A DNA stretch of 64,000 bases from Methylobacterium sp. 17Sr1-1 (GCF_003173775.1 NZ_CP029552.1:2179001-2243000), one strand, 5' to 3'; numbered from the stretch's first letter, positions 30,557-40,679 are shown. The notes: generated from the sequence alone by a model not told the origin. Numbers and translations are program-made.

Positions 30557-31126
30557 ATGTCGGGGAATGATGCGCTCATGAAGGCCTTGGCTGATGTGAG
30601 CCAACGGAGAGCGGCGCTCGAGGCCGAGTACGAGCGCATCGGGGCGGAGCTGGCCAAGCTCCGGCTCGCCGAGAACGCGCTCCGGGCAATCATCGAGGAT
30701 ACGCCGATCGAGGATCTCGGGCTGTCGCTGCCATCGGCGGGGCTGGCCTCCGGTCCGGATCGCGGCGAGCCCCGCGCGGGCGGGCGGCGCGGGCCGCGGG
30801 GACCGCGGGCGAACTCGACCAAGGGCCGCCTCAAGGCGCTGATCGACGGGGCCGGGCCGCAGGGCCTGTCGCAGCCGCAGATCCTGCGCGCGCTGCCCGA
30901 CGCGGCACCGGCGACCATCAACGCCTATCTGAGCTCGATGGTCACTGCCGGCGAGGCACTGCAGGTCGGCAACTTCTACACCAAGGTCCGGAGCCGGGAC
31001 GACGAGTCCGAGGTGCCGGAGGACGACGAGGCCGAGCGGGCCGAATCCGACGAGGACGCCTATGACGGCGGCGACCTCGACGACGAGGACGGCCCGGACC
31101 GGGACGGCCCCGGAAAGGCCGCCTGA
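30557..31126 (+). CDS. Hypothetical protein: coiled coil, winged-helix-like centre, acidic tail
   Basis: A 189-residue protein of unknown function. Residues about 8-50 form a coiled coil ([20 protein letters not shown]). A basic Gly/Arg stretch (about 65-88) is followed by a segment like a winged helix ([20 protein letters not shown], then [20 protein letters not shown]), and the last 40 residues are almost all Asp and Glu. Such a mixture suggests a DNA- or nucleoid-associated protein. The start follows a strong Shine-Dalgarno (ctggagggg). The gene lies right behind tRNA-Lys, a frequent insertion site. Confidence 0.7.
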   Translation: MSGNDALMKALADVSQRRAALEAEYERIGAELAKLRLAENALRAIIEDTPIEDLGLSLPSAGLASGPDRGEPRAGGRRGPRGPRANSTKGRLKALIDGAGPQGLSQPQILRALPDAAPATINAYLSSMVTAGEALQVGNFYTKVRSRDDESEVPEDDEAERAESDEDAYDGGDLDDEDGPDRDGPGKAA

Positions 31127-31257
31127 CCGGCACCGCCGATCGGCCGGCACTGCCAAGTGCGCTTGCGCACCAACCCGGCGCCGGAAGGGGCGCATATCGG
31201 CGCCGCACCGAGCCGGTCTCACGTCGCGCCCGGGCCCGAGCGCGACGGCTTTCCGGT

Positions 31258-31285
31258 AACCACTTGCCGGCAACCACTTGCCGGC
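31258..31285 (+). repeat. Perfect 14-base tandem duplication upstream of an ABC exporter operon
   Basis: The unit aaccacttgccggc occurs twice in direct succession, ending 77 bases before the ATPase start. The 236-base gap holds no other feature. The duplication may be a regulator's paired half-sites or only a replication slip. Confidence 0.5.
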
Positions 31286-31362
31286 GACGGATGGTGGCGC
31301 TCCCGCCACCTCCGGCCCAGGTGAGGCGCGACACCGCCAGACCCAGCACGCTCCGGGACCGG

Positions 31363-32285
<923 letters not shown>

Positions 32286-32289
<4 letters not shown>

Positions 32290-33047
32290 ACTGGCCCGCC
32301 ATCCGCGCCATCTACGGCTTCGAGATGCACCGCGCCTTCCGCACGCTGCTCCAGAGCATCGTCGCGCCGGTGATCTCGACCTCGCTGTACTTCGTGGTGT
32401 TCGGCGCCGCGATCGGCGGGCGGATCACCTCGGTCGACGGGGTGCCCTACGGCGCCTTCATCGTGCCGGGCCTGATCATGCTGACGCTGCTCACCCAGAG
32501 CATCGCCAACGCCTCGTTCGGCATCTACTTTCCGCGCTTCTCCGGCACGATCTACGAGATCCTGTCGGCCCCGATCTCGGCAGTGGAGATCGTCGCCGGC
32601 TATGTCGGGGCGGCGGCCACCAAGTCGATCATGCTCGGGCTGATCATCCTGGCGACCTCGGCCCTGTTCGTGCCGCTGCGCATCGAGCACCCCTTCGTGA
32701 TGGTGTTCTTCCTGGTTCTCACCGCCGTCACCTTCAGCCTGTTCGGCTTCGTGATCGGCCTGTGGGCGGACGGGTTCGAGAAGCTGCAGCTGGTGCCGCT
32801 GCTCATCGTCACGCCGCTGACCTTCTTAGGGGGCAGCTTCTACTCCATCGACATGCTGCCGCCGGTGTGGCGGACGGTCAGCCTCGTCAACCCGGTCGTC
32901 TACCTGATCAGCGGCTTCCGCTGGAGCTTCTACGGTCACTCGGACGTCATCCCGGCGGTGAGCGTCGTCATGGCTCTGGTGTTCCTGGCCGCCTGCCTTG
33001 CGGCGGTGGCGTGGATCTTCCGGACGGGCTACCGGCTCAAGAGCTAA
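32286..33047 (+). CDS. ABC-2 type transporter permease
   Basis: A 253-residue membrane protein with six hydrophobic helices, partner of the ATPase just upstream (four-base overlap). It begins with a cytoplasmic stretch ([20 protein letters not shown]). The ABC-2 signature region is [20 protein letters not shown] followed by [20 protein letters not shown]. It resembles YadH/NodJ exporters. A small inverted repeat behind it (33075-33094, GAGCCGG with CCGGCTC) may help end the transcript. Confidence 0.9.
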
Positions 33048-33074
33048 CTCTTCTACGAGCCAAGTTCGAACCAT

Positions 33075-33094
33075 GAGCCGGAATGGCCCGGCTC
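33075..33094 (+). terminator. Weak hairpin behind the ABC-2 exporter
   Basis: A 7-base stem (GAGCCGG with CCGGCTC) and a six-base loop lies 28 bases behind the permease stop. Only TT follows, so termination would be weak or Rho-assisted. The next gene starts 38 bases later. Confidence 0.35.
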
Positions 33095-33131
33095 TTGCGG
33101 CGGTGGACGGGCCTTCACGGAGCCCGCCGCC

Positions 33132-34760
33132 ATGCCACGCCCGCTCTGCTCCTCTTTCGCTCTCTCGGCGCTCCTCCTCGGGCTCGCGCCGGCCCAGGCC
33201 CAGGCCCAGGCCCAATCGCCGCGAGCCGAATCGGTCCTGCGCATCGGCATGACCGCCGCCGACGTGCCGACCACCACCGGCATGCCGAACAACGGCTTCG
33301 AGGGGATGCGCTTCCTCGGCTATCCGGTGTTCGAGGGGCTGGTGCTCTGGGACCTCTCCCGCACCGACCGGCTGGCGACCCTGCGGCCGGGCCTGGCGGA
33401 AAAGTGGGAGCAGGCGCCGGACGACGCGAAGACCTGGATCTTCCACCTGCGCCAGGGCGTGCGCTTCCACGACGGCACCGCCTTCGACGCCGACGCGGTG
33501 ATCTGGAACCTCGACCGCTACTTCAAGCAGGACAGCCCGCAATACGAGCCGCCGGCCGCCGGCATCACCCGGGCGCGGGCGCCCCTGCTCGCGAGCTACC
33601 GCAAGATCGACGACCGCACCGTCGCCATCACCAGCGCTGCCTCAGCCTCGTACTTCCCCTACATGGTGGTCTACCTGCTGTTCACCTCGCCGGCCTCGTT
33701 CGAGGCGGCCGGGCGGGACTGGGCCAAGGTCGGGATGCTGCCGGCCGCCGGCACCGGGCCGTTCCGCATCACCGGGGTGCGGCCGCGCGAGGCGGTCGAG
33801 CTCGCCCGCAACCCGGATTACTGGGACCGGGAGAACCTGCCTAAGGTGGACAAGGTGCGGCTGATGCCGATCCCGGAGGCCAATGCCCGCATCGCCGCCT
33901 TGCGCGCCGGCCAGGTCGACTGGATCGAGGCGCCGGCGCCGGACGGGCTCGCTTCCTTACGCCAGGCGGGATTCACCATCACCACCGGCTCCTACCCGCA
34001 TGTCTGGCCGTGGTTCTACAATATCGGCGCGGCGAACAGCCCGCTGAAGGACGTGCGGGTGCGCCGGGCGCTCAACTACTGCATCGACCGGGAGGGGCTG
34101 GTGACCTTCCTGAACGGCACCGCCGAGCCGGCCGTGGGCTGGCTGAAGGCTTCGGATCCGGATTTCGGCGCACCGGAGAACCGCTACCGCCTCGACCCCG
34201 GCAAGGGCCGGGCGCTGCTCGCCGAGGCCGGCTTCACCGACAAGAAGCCGCTGTCGCTCAAGGTGATGATCTCGACCTCCGGCTCGGGCCAGATGCAGCC
34301 GCTGCCGATGAACGAGTTCCTGCAGGAGAACCTGAAGCAGACCTGCAACGTCGATGTCACGTTCAACGTGGTCGAGTGGCAGGTGCTGCTCAATGCCGGG
34401 CGGGCGGCGCCGGACGCGCCGTCGCTCCAGGGGGCGAACGCCCTCAACGTCTCCTCGCCCTCCTCGGACGTCGCCGTGATGGCGCGCTACTTTTCCTCCG
34501 CCAACGTCTCGCCCAAGGGCTTCAACTTCCCGCAATGGACGGATGCGCGCTTCGACGCGGCGCTCAAGGACCTCGCCGGGGCGACCGACCCGGAGGCGAT
34601 CGCCCAGGCGACGCGGGCGGCGCATGAGCGCCTGGTCGATGATCCGCCCTGGCTGTACATCGTGCATGATCTCAACCCGAGGGCGATGTCGCCGCGGGTC
34701 AAGAACTTCGTCTCGCCCCAGTCATGGTTCGTCGACCTGACCCGGATCAGCGTACAGTGA
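33132..34760 (+). CDS. ABC transporter substrate-binding protein, peptide/nickel type (SBP_bac_5)
   Basis: A 542-residue periplasmic binding protein with a signal peptide (CSSFALSALLLGLAPAQA). The mature part has the family sequence around FEGLVLWDLSRTDRLATLRP, LRQGVRFHDGTAFDADAVIW and FRITGVRPREAVELARNPDY. Such proteins bind oligopeptides or similar amides for uptake. No permease or ATPase of the Dpp/Opp type accompanies it; the upstream transporter is an unrelated ABC-2 exporter. It ends 11 bases before an amidase gene with which it is probably co-transcribed, suggesting an amide or peptide substrate (inference). Confidence 0.9.
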   Translation: MPRPLCSSFALSALLLGLAPAQAQAQAQSPRAESVLRIGMTAADVPTTTGMPNNGFEGMRFLGYPVFEGLVLWDLSRTDRLATLRPGLAEKWEQAPDDAKTWIFHLRQGVRFHDGTAFDADAVIWNLDRYFKQDSPQYEPPAAGITRARAPLLASYRKIDDRTVAITSAASASYFPYMVVYLLFTSPASFEAAGRDWAKVGMLPAAGTGPFRITGVRPREAVELARNPDYWDRENLPKVDKVRLMPIPEANARIAALRAGQVDWIEAPAPDGLASLRQAGFTITTGSYPHVWPWFYNIGAANSPLKDVRVRRALNYCIDREGLVTFLNGTAEPAVGWLKASDPDFGAPENRYRLDPGKGRALLAEAGFTDKKPLSLKVMISTSGSGQMQPLPMNEFLQENLKQTCNVDVTFNVVEWQVLLNAGRAAPDAPSLQGANALNVSSPSSDVAVMARYFSSANVSPKGFNFPQWTDARFDAALKDLAGATDPEAIAQATRAAHERLVDDPPWLYIVHDLNPRAMSPRVKNFVSPQSWFVDLTRISVQ

Positions 34761-34771
34761 GGAGTTCCACC

Positions 34772-36157
34772 GTGACCGATCCCGTCGAGCTTCCGGCCCA
34801 CCAGCTCGCCCGCGCTATCGCATCCCGAACAATCTCGCCGGTCGAGGTCGTGGAGGCGCATCTCGCCCGCATCGAGCGGCTGGAGCCGAAGCTGCAGGCC
34901 TTCGTGGCGGTCTACGGCGACGACGCGCGGCTCGCCGCCGAGGGCGCCGACCGGATGATCCGCGCCGGCCACGCCGTCGGCCCGCTGCACGGCGTGCCGG
35001 TGGCGCTCAAGGACCTGATCGACCTGGAGGGCCGGATCACCACTGGCGGCTCGGCGCATTTCCGCGAGCGCCGCGCCGCCGAGACCGCGACGATCGCCAA
35101 GCGCATGCTGGCGCAGGGCATGATCGTGCTGGGCAAGACCCACACGGTCGAGTTCGCCTATGGCGGCTGGGGCACCAACCAGCACATGGGCACGCCCTGG
35201 AACCCCTGGGACCTCGCGACGCCGCGCACGCCCGGCGGCTCGTCGAGCGGCTCGGGCGTCGCGGTGGCGGCCCGGATGGCGCCCTGGGCGATCGGCACCG
35301 ATACCGGCGGCTCGGTGCGGCTGCCGGCCTCGTTCTGCGGGCTGACCGGGCTCAAGGTCACGATCGGGCGCGTCAGCACCGCCGGCATCGTGCCGCTCAG
35401 CACCTCCCTCGACACGCCGGGCCCGATGGCGCGCAGCGTCGAGGACGTGGCGCTCCTCTACACGATCCTGTCCGGGCCGGATCCGCGGGACCCGAACACC
35501 CGCGGCATCGCGCCCGAGGACCCGATGCCGGTCCTGCATCGCGGCGTGCGCGGATTGCGCCTCGCCCGGATGCCGGCCGTCGAGCGGGCGGGGGTCTCGT
35601 CCGAGATGTTGGATGCCTACGACGCCTCCCTGGAGGCGCTGGCGCGGCTCGGCGCCGAGATCGTCGAGGTCGATCTGCCGTTCCGCTTCGCCGACCTCGT
35701 GACCACGTCGGCGATCGTGCAGGCCGAGTGCTACTTCTTCAACGGCGCCCTGTCCGAGGACCGGGCCTCGCGCCTCGACGAGGATGTCCGCCTGCGCACG
35801 CTGGCGGGCGCGGGGGTGAGCGCGCAGGATTACCTGCGCACGAAGCGGTTTCAGCAGGAGATGAAGGCCGCCTTCGCCCAGGCGATGGAGGGCATCGACG
35901 CGCTGCTGACCCCGACCACCGAGAGCGCGGCGATCCCCCTCGACGCCGTCGACCAGACGGTGATGCCCTCGCGCTTCACCCGCTTCGGCAACCTGCTCGA
36001 ACTCTGCGCCCTGGCGCTGCCGAACGGCTTCACGGCGGGCGGCCTGCCGCTCTCGCTCCAGATCGTCTGCCGCGGCTACGACGAGGCGACGGCACTCCGG
36101 ATCGGACAGGCGTATCAGGGGGCGACGGAGTGGCACCTGCGGGGGCCGGCGCTGTAA
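34772..36157 (+). CDS. Amidase (amidase signature family)
   Basis: A 461-residue hydrolase of the Ser-cisSer-Lys amidase family. The catalytic lysine is in PVALKDLIDLEG, the glycine/serine loop in TPGGSSSGSGVAVAARMAPW with the cis-serine, and the nucleophilic serine in IGTDTGGSVRLPASFCG. The start is the GTG at 34772 behind gagg; upstream extension has no family likeness. The substrate is unknown; the paired binding protein suggests an imported amide. Length is normal. A family C palindrome follows. Confidence 0.9.
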   Translation: MTDPVELPAHQLARAIASRTISPVEVVEAHLARIERLEPKLQAFVAVYGDDARLAAEGADRMIRAGHAVGPLHGVPVALKDLIDLEGRITTGGSAHFRERRAAETATIAKRMLAQGMIVLGKTHTVEFAYGGWGTNQHMGTPWNPWDLATPRTPGGSSSGSGVAVAARMAPWAIGTDTGGSVRLPASFCGLTGLKVTIGRVSTAGIVPLSTSLDTPGPMARSVEDVALLYTILSGPDPRDPNTRGIAPEDPMPVLHRGVRGLRLARMPAVERAGVSSEMLDAYDASLEALARLGAEIVEVDLPFRFADLVTTSAIVQAECYFFNGALSEDRASRLDEDVRLRTLAGAGVSAQDYLRTKRFQQEMKAAFAQAMEGIDALLTPTTESAAIPLDAVDQTVMPSRFTRFGNLLELCALALPNGFTAGGLPLSLQIVCRGYDEATALRIGQAYQGATEWHLRGPAL

Positions 36158-36196
36158 ATCTCCAGAACTGGCAGAGATCATCTCCACCCCACCCGC

Positions 36197-36311
36197 GACC
36201 TCATCCTGAGGTGCCGGAGCAAAGCGTAGGCCTCGCAGGAGGCCTCCAGATGTCTCGGTGACCTCTGGAGCCCTCCTGCGAGGCCGCTGCGCGGCGCCTC
36301 AGGATGAGGTG
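36197..36311 (+). repeat. Palindromic intergenic repeat, family C (copy 2)
   Basis: The outer arms cctcatcctgaggtgc and gcctcaggatgaggt are complementary. Inner arms cctcgcaggaggcctccaga and the matching tctggagccctcctgcgagg continue the palindrome. The outer sequence is shared with the perfect 26-base repeat at 23262. It separates the amidase from the convergent SGNH gene and may act as a bidirectional transcription barrier. Confidence 0.82.
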
Positions 36312-36417
36312 GTGGATGGGATGGTTCGTAAAGCGATCCACAGGTCGCAAAAGAGTGCGCCCCCGGACGGGATCCGTCCGAGGGCGCCACGTCGATGATG
36401 CAAAGCGCGAGCCCGCG

Positions 36418-37245
36418 TCAGCCCCGCTTCAGCCCGACATTCCCCGGCAGCGGCTGGCGCTTCGCACGGGCGACGGCCTGGAGCGGGTCGGGCCGCGGGG
36501 TCACGGCGTCCTGGATGTCGCGGCCGAGCGCCTGGGCGAGGCAGGCATAGCCCTGGTCGCCCATGTGGAACTTGTCGGAGGACAGCATGCCGGCGAGCAG
36601 GTCCGGATCCTGTCGGTTCCAGTCCTTCATCAGGGCGTAGCGCGAGAAGACCGGTACCTCGGCCCCGGTCGCGACGGCCGCGACCAGGCCGACGAAGCGC
36701 TCGTAGCGGGCGTGATCGGGGATCGCCGGGTAGTATTGCTGGTCGAGGATGATCAGGTCGCTGCCGGCGGCGCGGACGAGCGCGATGCCCTGCTCGAGCC
36801 GGACCCGGAACGCCGCCTCGCTGCCGCCGGTGATCGCGTCGTTGGTGCCGACCTGCCAGATCACCAGATCGGGCTTGACCGTCTGGTTCAGGGCTTCGGC
36901 GAGGCGTGCCAGGGTCTGATCGGCGGTCTCGCCGCCGATGCCCGCATTGGTGACCTCGACCGGGGTGCCGCGCCAGGCAGCGCGCAGGGATTGCTGCAGC
37001 AGGTGCGGGTAGGTCCGGTCCGGCGCCGAGGCGCCGATGCCCTCGGTCGAGGACGAGCCGATGGCCAGCACCCGCACCGCCTCACGCCGCGCCACGTGGG
37101 CCTCGGTCACGTCGAGGCTCATCCGTTCCACCGCCGCCGGCAAGGCAGCCGGGCAGGCCGAAGCAGGACGGGCCGCAACGCAGTGACCGGCGAGAATGGC
37201 CGCCGTCAGGCAGGCCATCCGGCCCAGGTGAAACCGGAGGAGCAT
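36418..37245 (-). CDS. SGNH/GDSL-type hydrolase, secreted
   Basis: A 275-residue esterase-like protein with a signal peptide (about residues 1-30, FHLGRMACLTAAILAGHCVA). All four SGNH blocks are visible: the nucleophile in VLAIGSSSTEGIG, the glycine in NAGIGGETADQT, the asparagine in VIWQVGTNDAITGG, and Asp/His in SSDKFHMGDQGYACLAQALG. It probably removes acyl or acetyl groups from a sugar or lipid in the periplasm. The frame is open far upstream, but the start MLLRFHLGR gives a proper signal peptide. A 15-base dyad lies 26 bases upstream of the start. Confidence 0.85.
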   Translation of the reverse strand: MLLRFHLGRMACLTAAILAGHCVAARPASACPAALPAAVERMSLDVTEAHVARREAVRVLAIGSSSTEGIGASAPDRTYPHLLQQSLRAAWRGTPVEVTNAGIGGETADQTLARLAEALNQTVKPDLVIWQVGTNDAITGGSEAAFRVRLEQGIALVRAAGSDLIILDQQYYPAIPDHARYERFVGLVAAVATGAEVPVFSRYALMKDWNRQDPDLLAGMLSSDKFHMGDQGYACLAQALGRDIQDAVTPRPDPLQAVARAKRQPLPGNVGLKRG

Positions 37246-37574
37246 GGCAGTTCCGGACAAGGAGGGAGATGAACCGATTCGGTTCCGTATTTGTCGGGTA
37301 ACATGCGCGTTACCGCCGATCCAGCCCAAAATGAAGCTGAGCCAAGACGAACCCCGGGGCTCTGCTCGGCTGGTCAGCGAAAGCCGTGACGATCGCCGAG
37401 AACTGAGCAGGTCCGGCTCACCCCCGGTTAAGCTTGAGCCGCCGTTGACGGCTTGTCCTCTGGGCGCGACTTCGATCCGCATGCCGGTGATGGGACGCGA
37501 TCATGGGCCTGCCGGCAATCCCCGGCCGGCCACGCTCCACATCATCATGGCCGCCCGCGAGCCGGCAGGCCGCC
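37246..37574. other. Intergenic region with a 15-base dyad
   Basis: The 329 bases between the SGNH gene and the AtuA-like small gene contain a perfect dyad GAACCGATTCGGTTC (37271-37285) upstream of the SGNH gene. No gene is seen. The rest has stretches of moderate G+C and no clear promoter boxes. Confidence 0.45.
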
Positions 37575-37886
37575 TCACGCCTCCTCGGGGATCTCCAGGT
37601 CGAGCAACGCCGCGCTCAATCCCTTGCCGTGGGCGTCGAGCGCCAGCGAGCGGGTGACGCCGCCGCCCAAGGCCCCCGTCATCACGAAGTTGAGGGCGCC
37701 GAGACGGGGGAGGGCGTAGCGGGTCACCTCGCCCTGGATGACGCCGTGGAAGTACGCTTGCACCCGCTCCGCGGTGACGTGGCGCTCCAGACGCGGGTAA
37801 TCGGCCGGATCGTAGGCGATCAGCGAGATGTTGGCGGTGTTGCCCTTGTCGCCGGTGCGGGAATGGGCGAGCGCGCGCAGCTTCAT
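37575..37886 (-). CDS. AtuA-related ferredoxin-like-fold small protein
   Basis: A 103-residue protein of the family usually found next to, or fused to, AtuA/DUF1446 proteins. The start MKLRALAHSRTGDKGNTANI is characteristic, as is VTRYALPRLGALNFVMTGAL. A longer start five codons upstream is possible but less typical. It lies 11 bases behind the atuA-like gene on the same strand, so both likely work as one complex. The biochemical role is not known to me. Confidence 0.88.
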   Translation of the reverse strand: MKLRALAHSRTGDKGNTANISLIAYDPADYPRLERHVTAERVQAYFHGVIQGEVTRYALPRLGALNFVMTGALGGGVTRSLALDAHGKGLSAALLDLEIPEEA

Positions 37887-37897
37887 GGTCGTCTCCC

Positions 37898-39238
37898 TCA
37901 CGCCTCGATCATTTGCACGCTCGGCCGGGCGAGCGCCGCCGGCACCAGGACCGAGAGCACGCCGACCACCTCGCGGGCCGATTTCCAGGCCCCGCCGCCG
38001 CCGGCCGGGCCGTTGGTGTAGAGGGTCTCGACCTCGTTGCCGATCCGCGCCGCCTCCCCGAGGCTGTCGCAGCGCCCGGCGACGCGGATTCTGACTTCGT
38101 AGGGCTCTGCTTCACCCGCCAGACGGGCACCGTGCAGGGAATCGACGCCGATCAGGTCGAAGCGCAGCTCGCTCGCCCTGACGCCGGTGAGCTCAAGGCG
38201 CTCGCGCACGATGTCGAGGGCGAGGCGGCCGCGCGCTACGGCGCCTGGGCCCGCATAGGAGATCTGGCCCTCGCCGATATAGGAATCGATCAACCCGACC
38301 GAGACCTTGAGGAGCCCGGTCGCAGGCAGGCCGCGCCCGCCCGTCACCCGCACCCGGTCGGGGCCGAGTGCCTCCATCGTCACCTCGGAGAAGTCGGCCA
38401 CCACGTCGGGCTGGAGGTAGCGGGCGGGGTCGTGCACCTCGTAGAGCAGCTGCTCCTTGCAGGTCGCGAGCGTCACCTGCCCGCCCGATCCCGGAACCTT
38501 GGTGATCTCGATCCCACCCTCTTCGTCGACGATGCCGATGGGAAAGCCGAGGCGGGCGAGGCCGGCCACGTCCTTCACCCCGGGATCGGCGAAGTAGCCG
38601 CCGGTGATCTGGCCGGCGCATTCGAGGAGGTGGCCGGCGAGCGTGCCGCGGCCGAGGCGATCCCAGTCGTCCATTCCCCAGCCGAAGGCGTGGATGAGGG
38701 GGGCGAGGAACAAAGCCGGGTCGCCGACCCGGCCGGTGATGACGACGTCGGCGCCTCGGGCCAGCGCCTCGGCGATCGGGCCGGCGCCGAGATAGGCATT
38801 GGCCGAGATCACCCGGTTGCCGAGGTCGCGCACCCGGCCGCCGGTCTCCAGGATCTCGTAGTCGCCGGCGCCGACCGCCTCCAGCACGTCGTCGCCGATC
38901 ACCGCCGCCACCTTGAGGCCGGCGAGGCCGAGGTCGCGGGCGATGGACCGGGTCTTCTCCGCGGCGGCGAGCGGGTTCGCCGCGCCCATATTGGTGACGA
39001 TGCGGGTGCCGTTGCGCCGGCACGGCGCCAGCACCGCCCGCATCCGCGCTTCCAGCAGCGGGTCGTAGCCGGCGGCGGGATCGCGCAGGCGGGCCTGCTG
39101 GGCGAGCGCGATGGTGCGCTCGGCCAGGCACTCGAAGACGAGATAGTCGAGGGCGCCGTGCTCGGCGAGCTCGATCGCGGGCTCGATCCGGTCGCCGGCA
39201 TAGCCGGCCCCGGCGCCCAGGCGGATGGTCTTCATCAT
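37898..39238 (-). CDS. AtuA/DUF1446 family protein
   Basis: A 446-residue protein of the DUF1446 family, named after AtuA of acyclic terpene utilisation. Typical parts are IRLGAGAGYAGDRIEPAIEL at the start, TNMGAANPLAAAEKTRSIAR, DVVITGRVGDPALFLAPLIH and GHLLECAGQITGGYFADPG. The true reaction is unknown; in Pseudomonas the gene is needed for growth on citronellol, but here no other terpene gene is present. It is preceded by a CitMHS transporter (13-base gap) and followed by its small partner, so an organic-acid role is at least as likely. Confidence 0.9.
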   Translation of the reverse strand: MMKTIRLGAGAGYAGDRIEPAIELAEHGALDYLVFECLAERTIALAQQARLRDPAAGYDPLLEARMRAVLAPCRRNGTRIVTNMGAANPLAAAEKTRSIARDLGLAGLKVAAVIGDDVLEAVGAGDYEILETGGRVRDLGNRVISANAYLGAGPIAEALARGADVVITGRVGDPALFLAPLIHAFGWGMDDWDRLGRGTLAGHLLECAGQITGGYFADPGVKDVAGLARLGFPIGIVDEEGGIEITKVPGSGGQVTLATCKEQLLYEVHDPARYLQPDVVADFSEVTMEALGPDRVRVTGGRGLPATGLLKVSVGLIDSYIGEGQISYAGPGAVARGRLALDIVRERLELTGVRASELRFDLIGVDSLHGARLAGEAEPYEVRIRVAGRCDSLGEAARIGNEVETLYTNGPAGGGGAWKSAREVVGVLSVLVPAALARPSVQMIEA

Positions 39239-39251
39239 CGGTCTCCTCGGC

Positions 39252-40562
39252 TCAGAGCGGAAAAACCCCGAAGGCGACGGCCGCGAAGGTCATCACCACG
39301 GAGGCCGCGAGCAGGAACGGGAAGGTGAATTTCTGGTGGTCGGCGAGGTCGATGCCGCAGAGCCCGCAGACCAGGAAGGTCGCCGGGGTGAGCGGACTGA
39401 CGGGGAAGCCGGTGGTCATCTGGCCGAGCAGCGCGCCTTGCGCCACCTGGAGCGGCGGCACGCCGAGCTGGTGGGCGACCTCGGCCACCACCGGCAGCAC
39501 GCCGAAATAGAACGAATCCGGGTCGAACAGCATGCTGAGCGGCATCGAGACGAGGCCGAGCGCGAAGGGAATGTGCGGGGCGAGGCCGGGCGGCACGAAG
39601 GCCACGGCCCCTTGCGCCATCGCCTTCAGCATGCCGGTGCCCTGCATGATGCCGGTGAACACGCCCGCCGCCAGCAGGATCGACGCCATCAGGATCGCCG
39701 CCTTCGCGTGGGCATCGATGCGCTGGCGCTGGGCGTCGACGCTCGGGTAGTTGATGATCAGCGCCAAAGCCGTGCCGAGCATGAACATCAGGGCCGGTGG
39801 GATCTTTTCGGCCATCAGCACCATGGTGCCGAGCACCGCGACCGTGAGGACGAGGTTTTGCCAGAACCGGTCCGGCCGGCGCAACGACCGCTCGGCCTCG
39901 CTCAAGGCGCGCCCGCCGGCGGTGATCGCCTCTCCGGTGCCGGCCCCGGCGCGCTTCAGACGGCGCTCCTCGCGCAGGCCGAGCCAGTACGAGACGGCGA
40001 AGATGAACAGGAGGCCGACCGCCTGCACCGGCACCAGCGGCGTGAAGATGTCGGGGATCGGCAATTTCAGGGCGGCGGAGGCCCGGATCATCGGCCCGGT
40101 CCAGGGCAGGAAGTTGACGCCGGCTGCAAGCGACGCCGCGCAGGCGAGGATGCGCCGGTCGATCCCGACCCGGTCGTAGAGCGGCAACATCGCCGGAATC
40201 GTGATGAGGAAGGTCACCGCGCCCGAGCCGTCGAGGTGGATCAGCAGCGCGAGCAGCGTCGTGCCGGGCACGATCCGGCTCGGCCGGGTGCCGACGGTGG
40301 CGAGAATTTTATCGATGATCGGATCGAGCAGCCCGGCATCGCTGACGATGCCGAAGAACAGGATCGCGAACACGAACATCCCGACGACCGGCGCCAGGCT
40401 CTGGATGCCGGCGAGCACGAACTTGCCGGTCTCGAGCCCGAACCCGCCGGCGAGGGCGGCGGCGACCGGGATCACGATCAACGCCACGAGGGGCGACAGG
40501 CGCTTGGTCAGGATGGCGGCGAGCAGCAACGCGATCGTGCACAGGCCGAGCAGGGCCAGCAT
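39252..40562 (-). CDS. CitMHS-family metal-citrate:proton symporter
   Basis: A 436-residue transporter with about 12 membrane helices. Family stretches include the start LALLGLCTIALLLAAILTKR, the segment GMFVFAILFFGIVSDAGLLD, LIHLDGSGAVTFLITIPAML and AGVNFLPWTGPMIRASAALK. CitMHS proteins import citrate or related acids with a divalent metal and protons. It heads an operon with the two AtuA-type genes and is divergent from a LysR regulator, 117 bases away. The true substrate is not decided by sequence. Confidence 0.9.
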   Translation of the reverse strand: MLALLGLCTIALLLAAILTKRLSPLVALIVIPVAAALAGGFGLETGKFVLAGIQSLAPVVGMFVFAILFFGIVSDAGLLDPIIDKILATVGTRPSRIVPGTTLLALLIHLDGSGAVTFLITIPAMLPLYDRVGIDRRILACAASLAAGVNFLPWTGPMIRASAALKLPIPDIFTPLVPVQAVGLLFIFAVSYWLGLREERRLKRAGAGTGEAITAGGRALSEAERSLRRPDRFWQNLVLTVAVLGTMVLMAEKIPPALMFMLGTALALIINYPSVDAQRQRIDAHAKAAILMASILLAAGVFTGIMQGTGMLKAMAQGAVAFVPPGLAPHIPFALGLVSMPLSMLFDPDSFYFGVLPVVAEVAHQLGVPPLQVAQGALLGQMTTGFPVSPLTPATFLVCGLCGIDLADHQKFTFPFLLAASVVMTFAAVAFGVFPL

Positions 40563-40652
40563 CGTTTCCTCCGGGGGTTTCAGCGCTCGGACGTGGCGCC
40601 GTTCAATGTCCCCAAATCACACCAAGAGGCCGGCGATCCGGCAATTGAAAAG

Positions 40653-40668
40653 ATCGGATCGTCCCGAT
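40653..40668. promoter_or_regulatory. LysR-type binding dyad in the citMHS/lysR intergenic region
   Basis: ATCGG-N6-CCGAT is an inverted repeat placed 12 bases before the regulator's start and about 90 bases before the transporter's start. A second small repeat CCGG-N4-CCGG lies nearby (about 40630-40641). The position fits the recognition site of an autoregulated LysR protein controlling a divergent operon. Confidence 0.45.
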
Positions 40669-40679
40669 AACCATCCATT

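Noticed and set aside
30238-31126. Genomic island inserted at tRNA-Lys
   Set aside because: No integrase, no duplicated tRNA end and no further foreign-looking genes; kept only as a weak finding.
37898-39238. Acyclic terpene degradation function implied by the AtuA name
   Set aside because: No other terpene (atu/liu) gene is present; the neighbours point to an organic acid instead.
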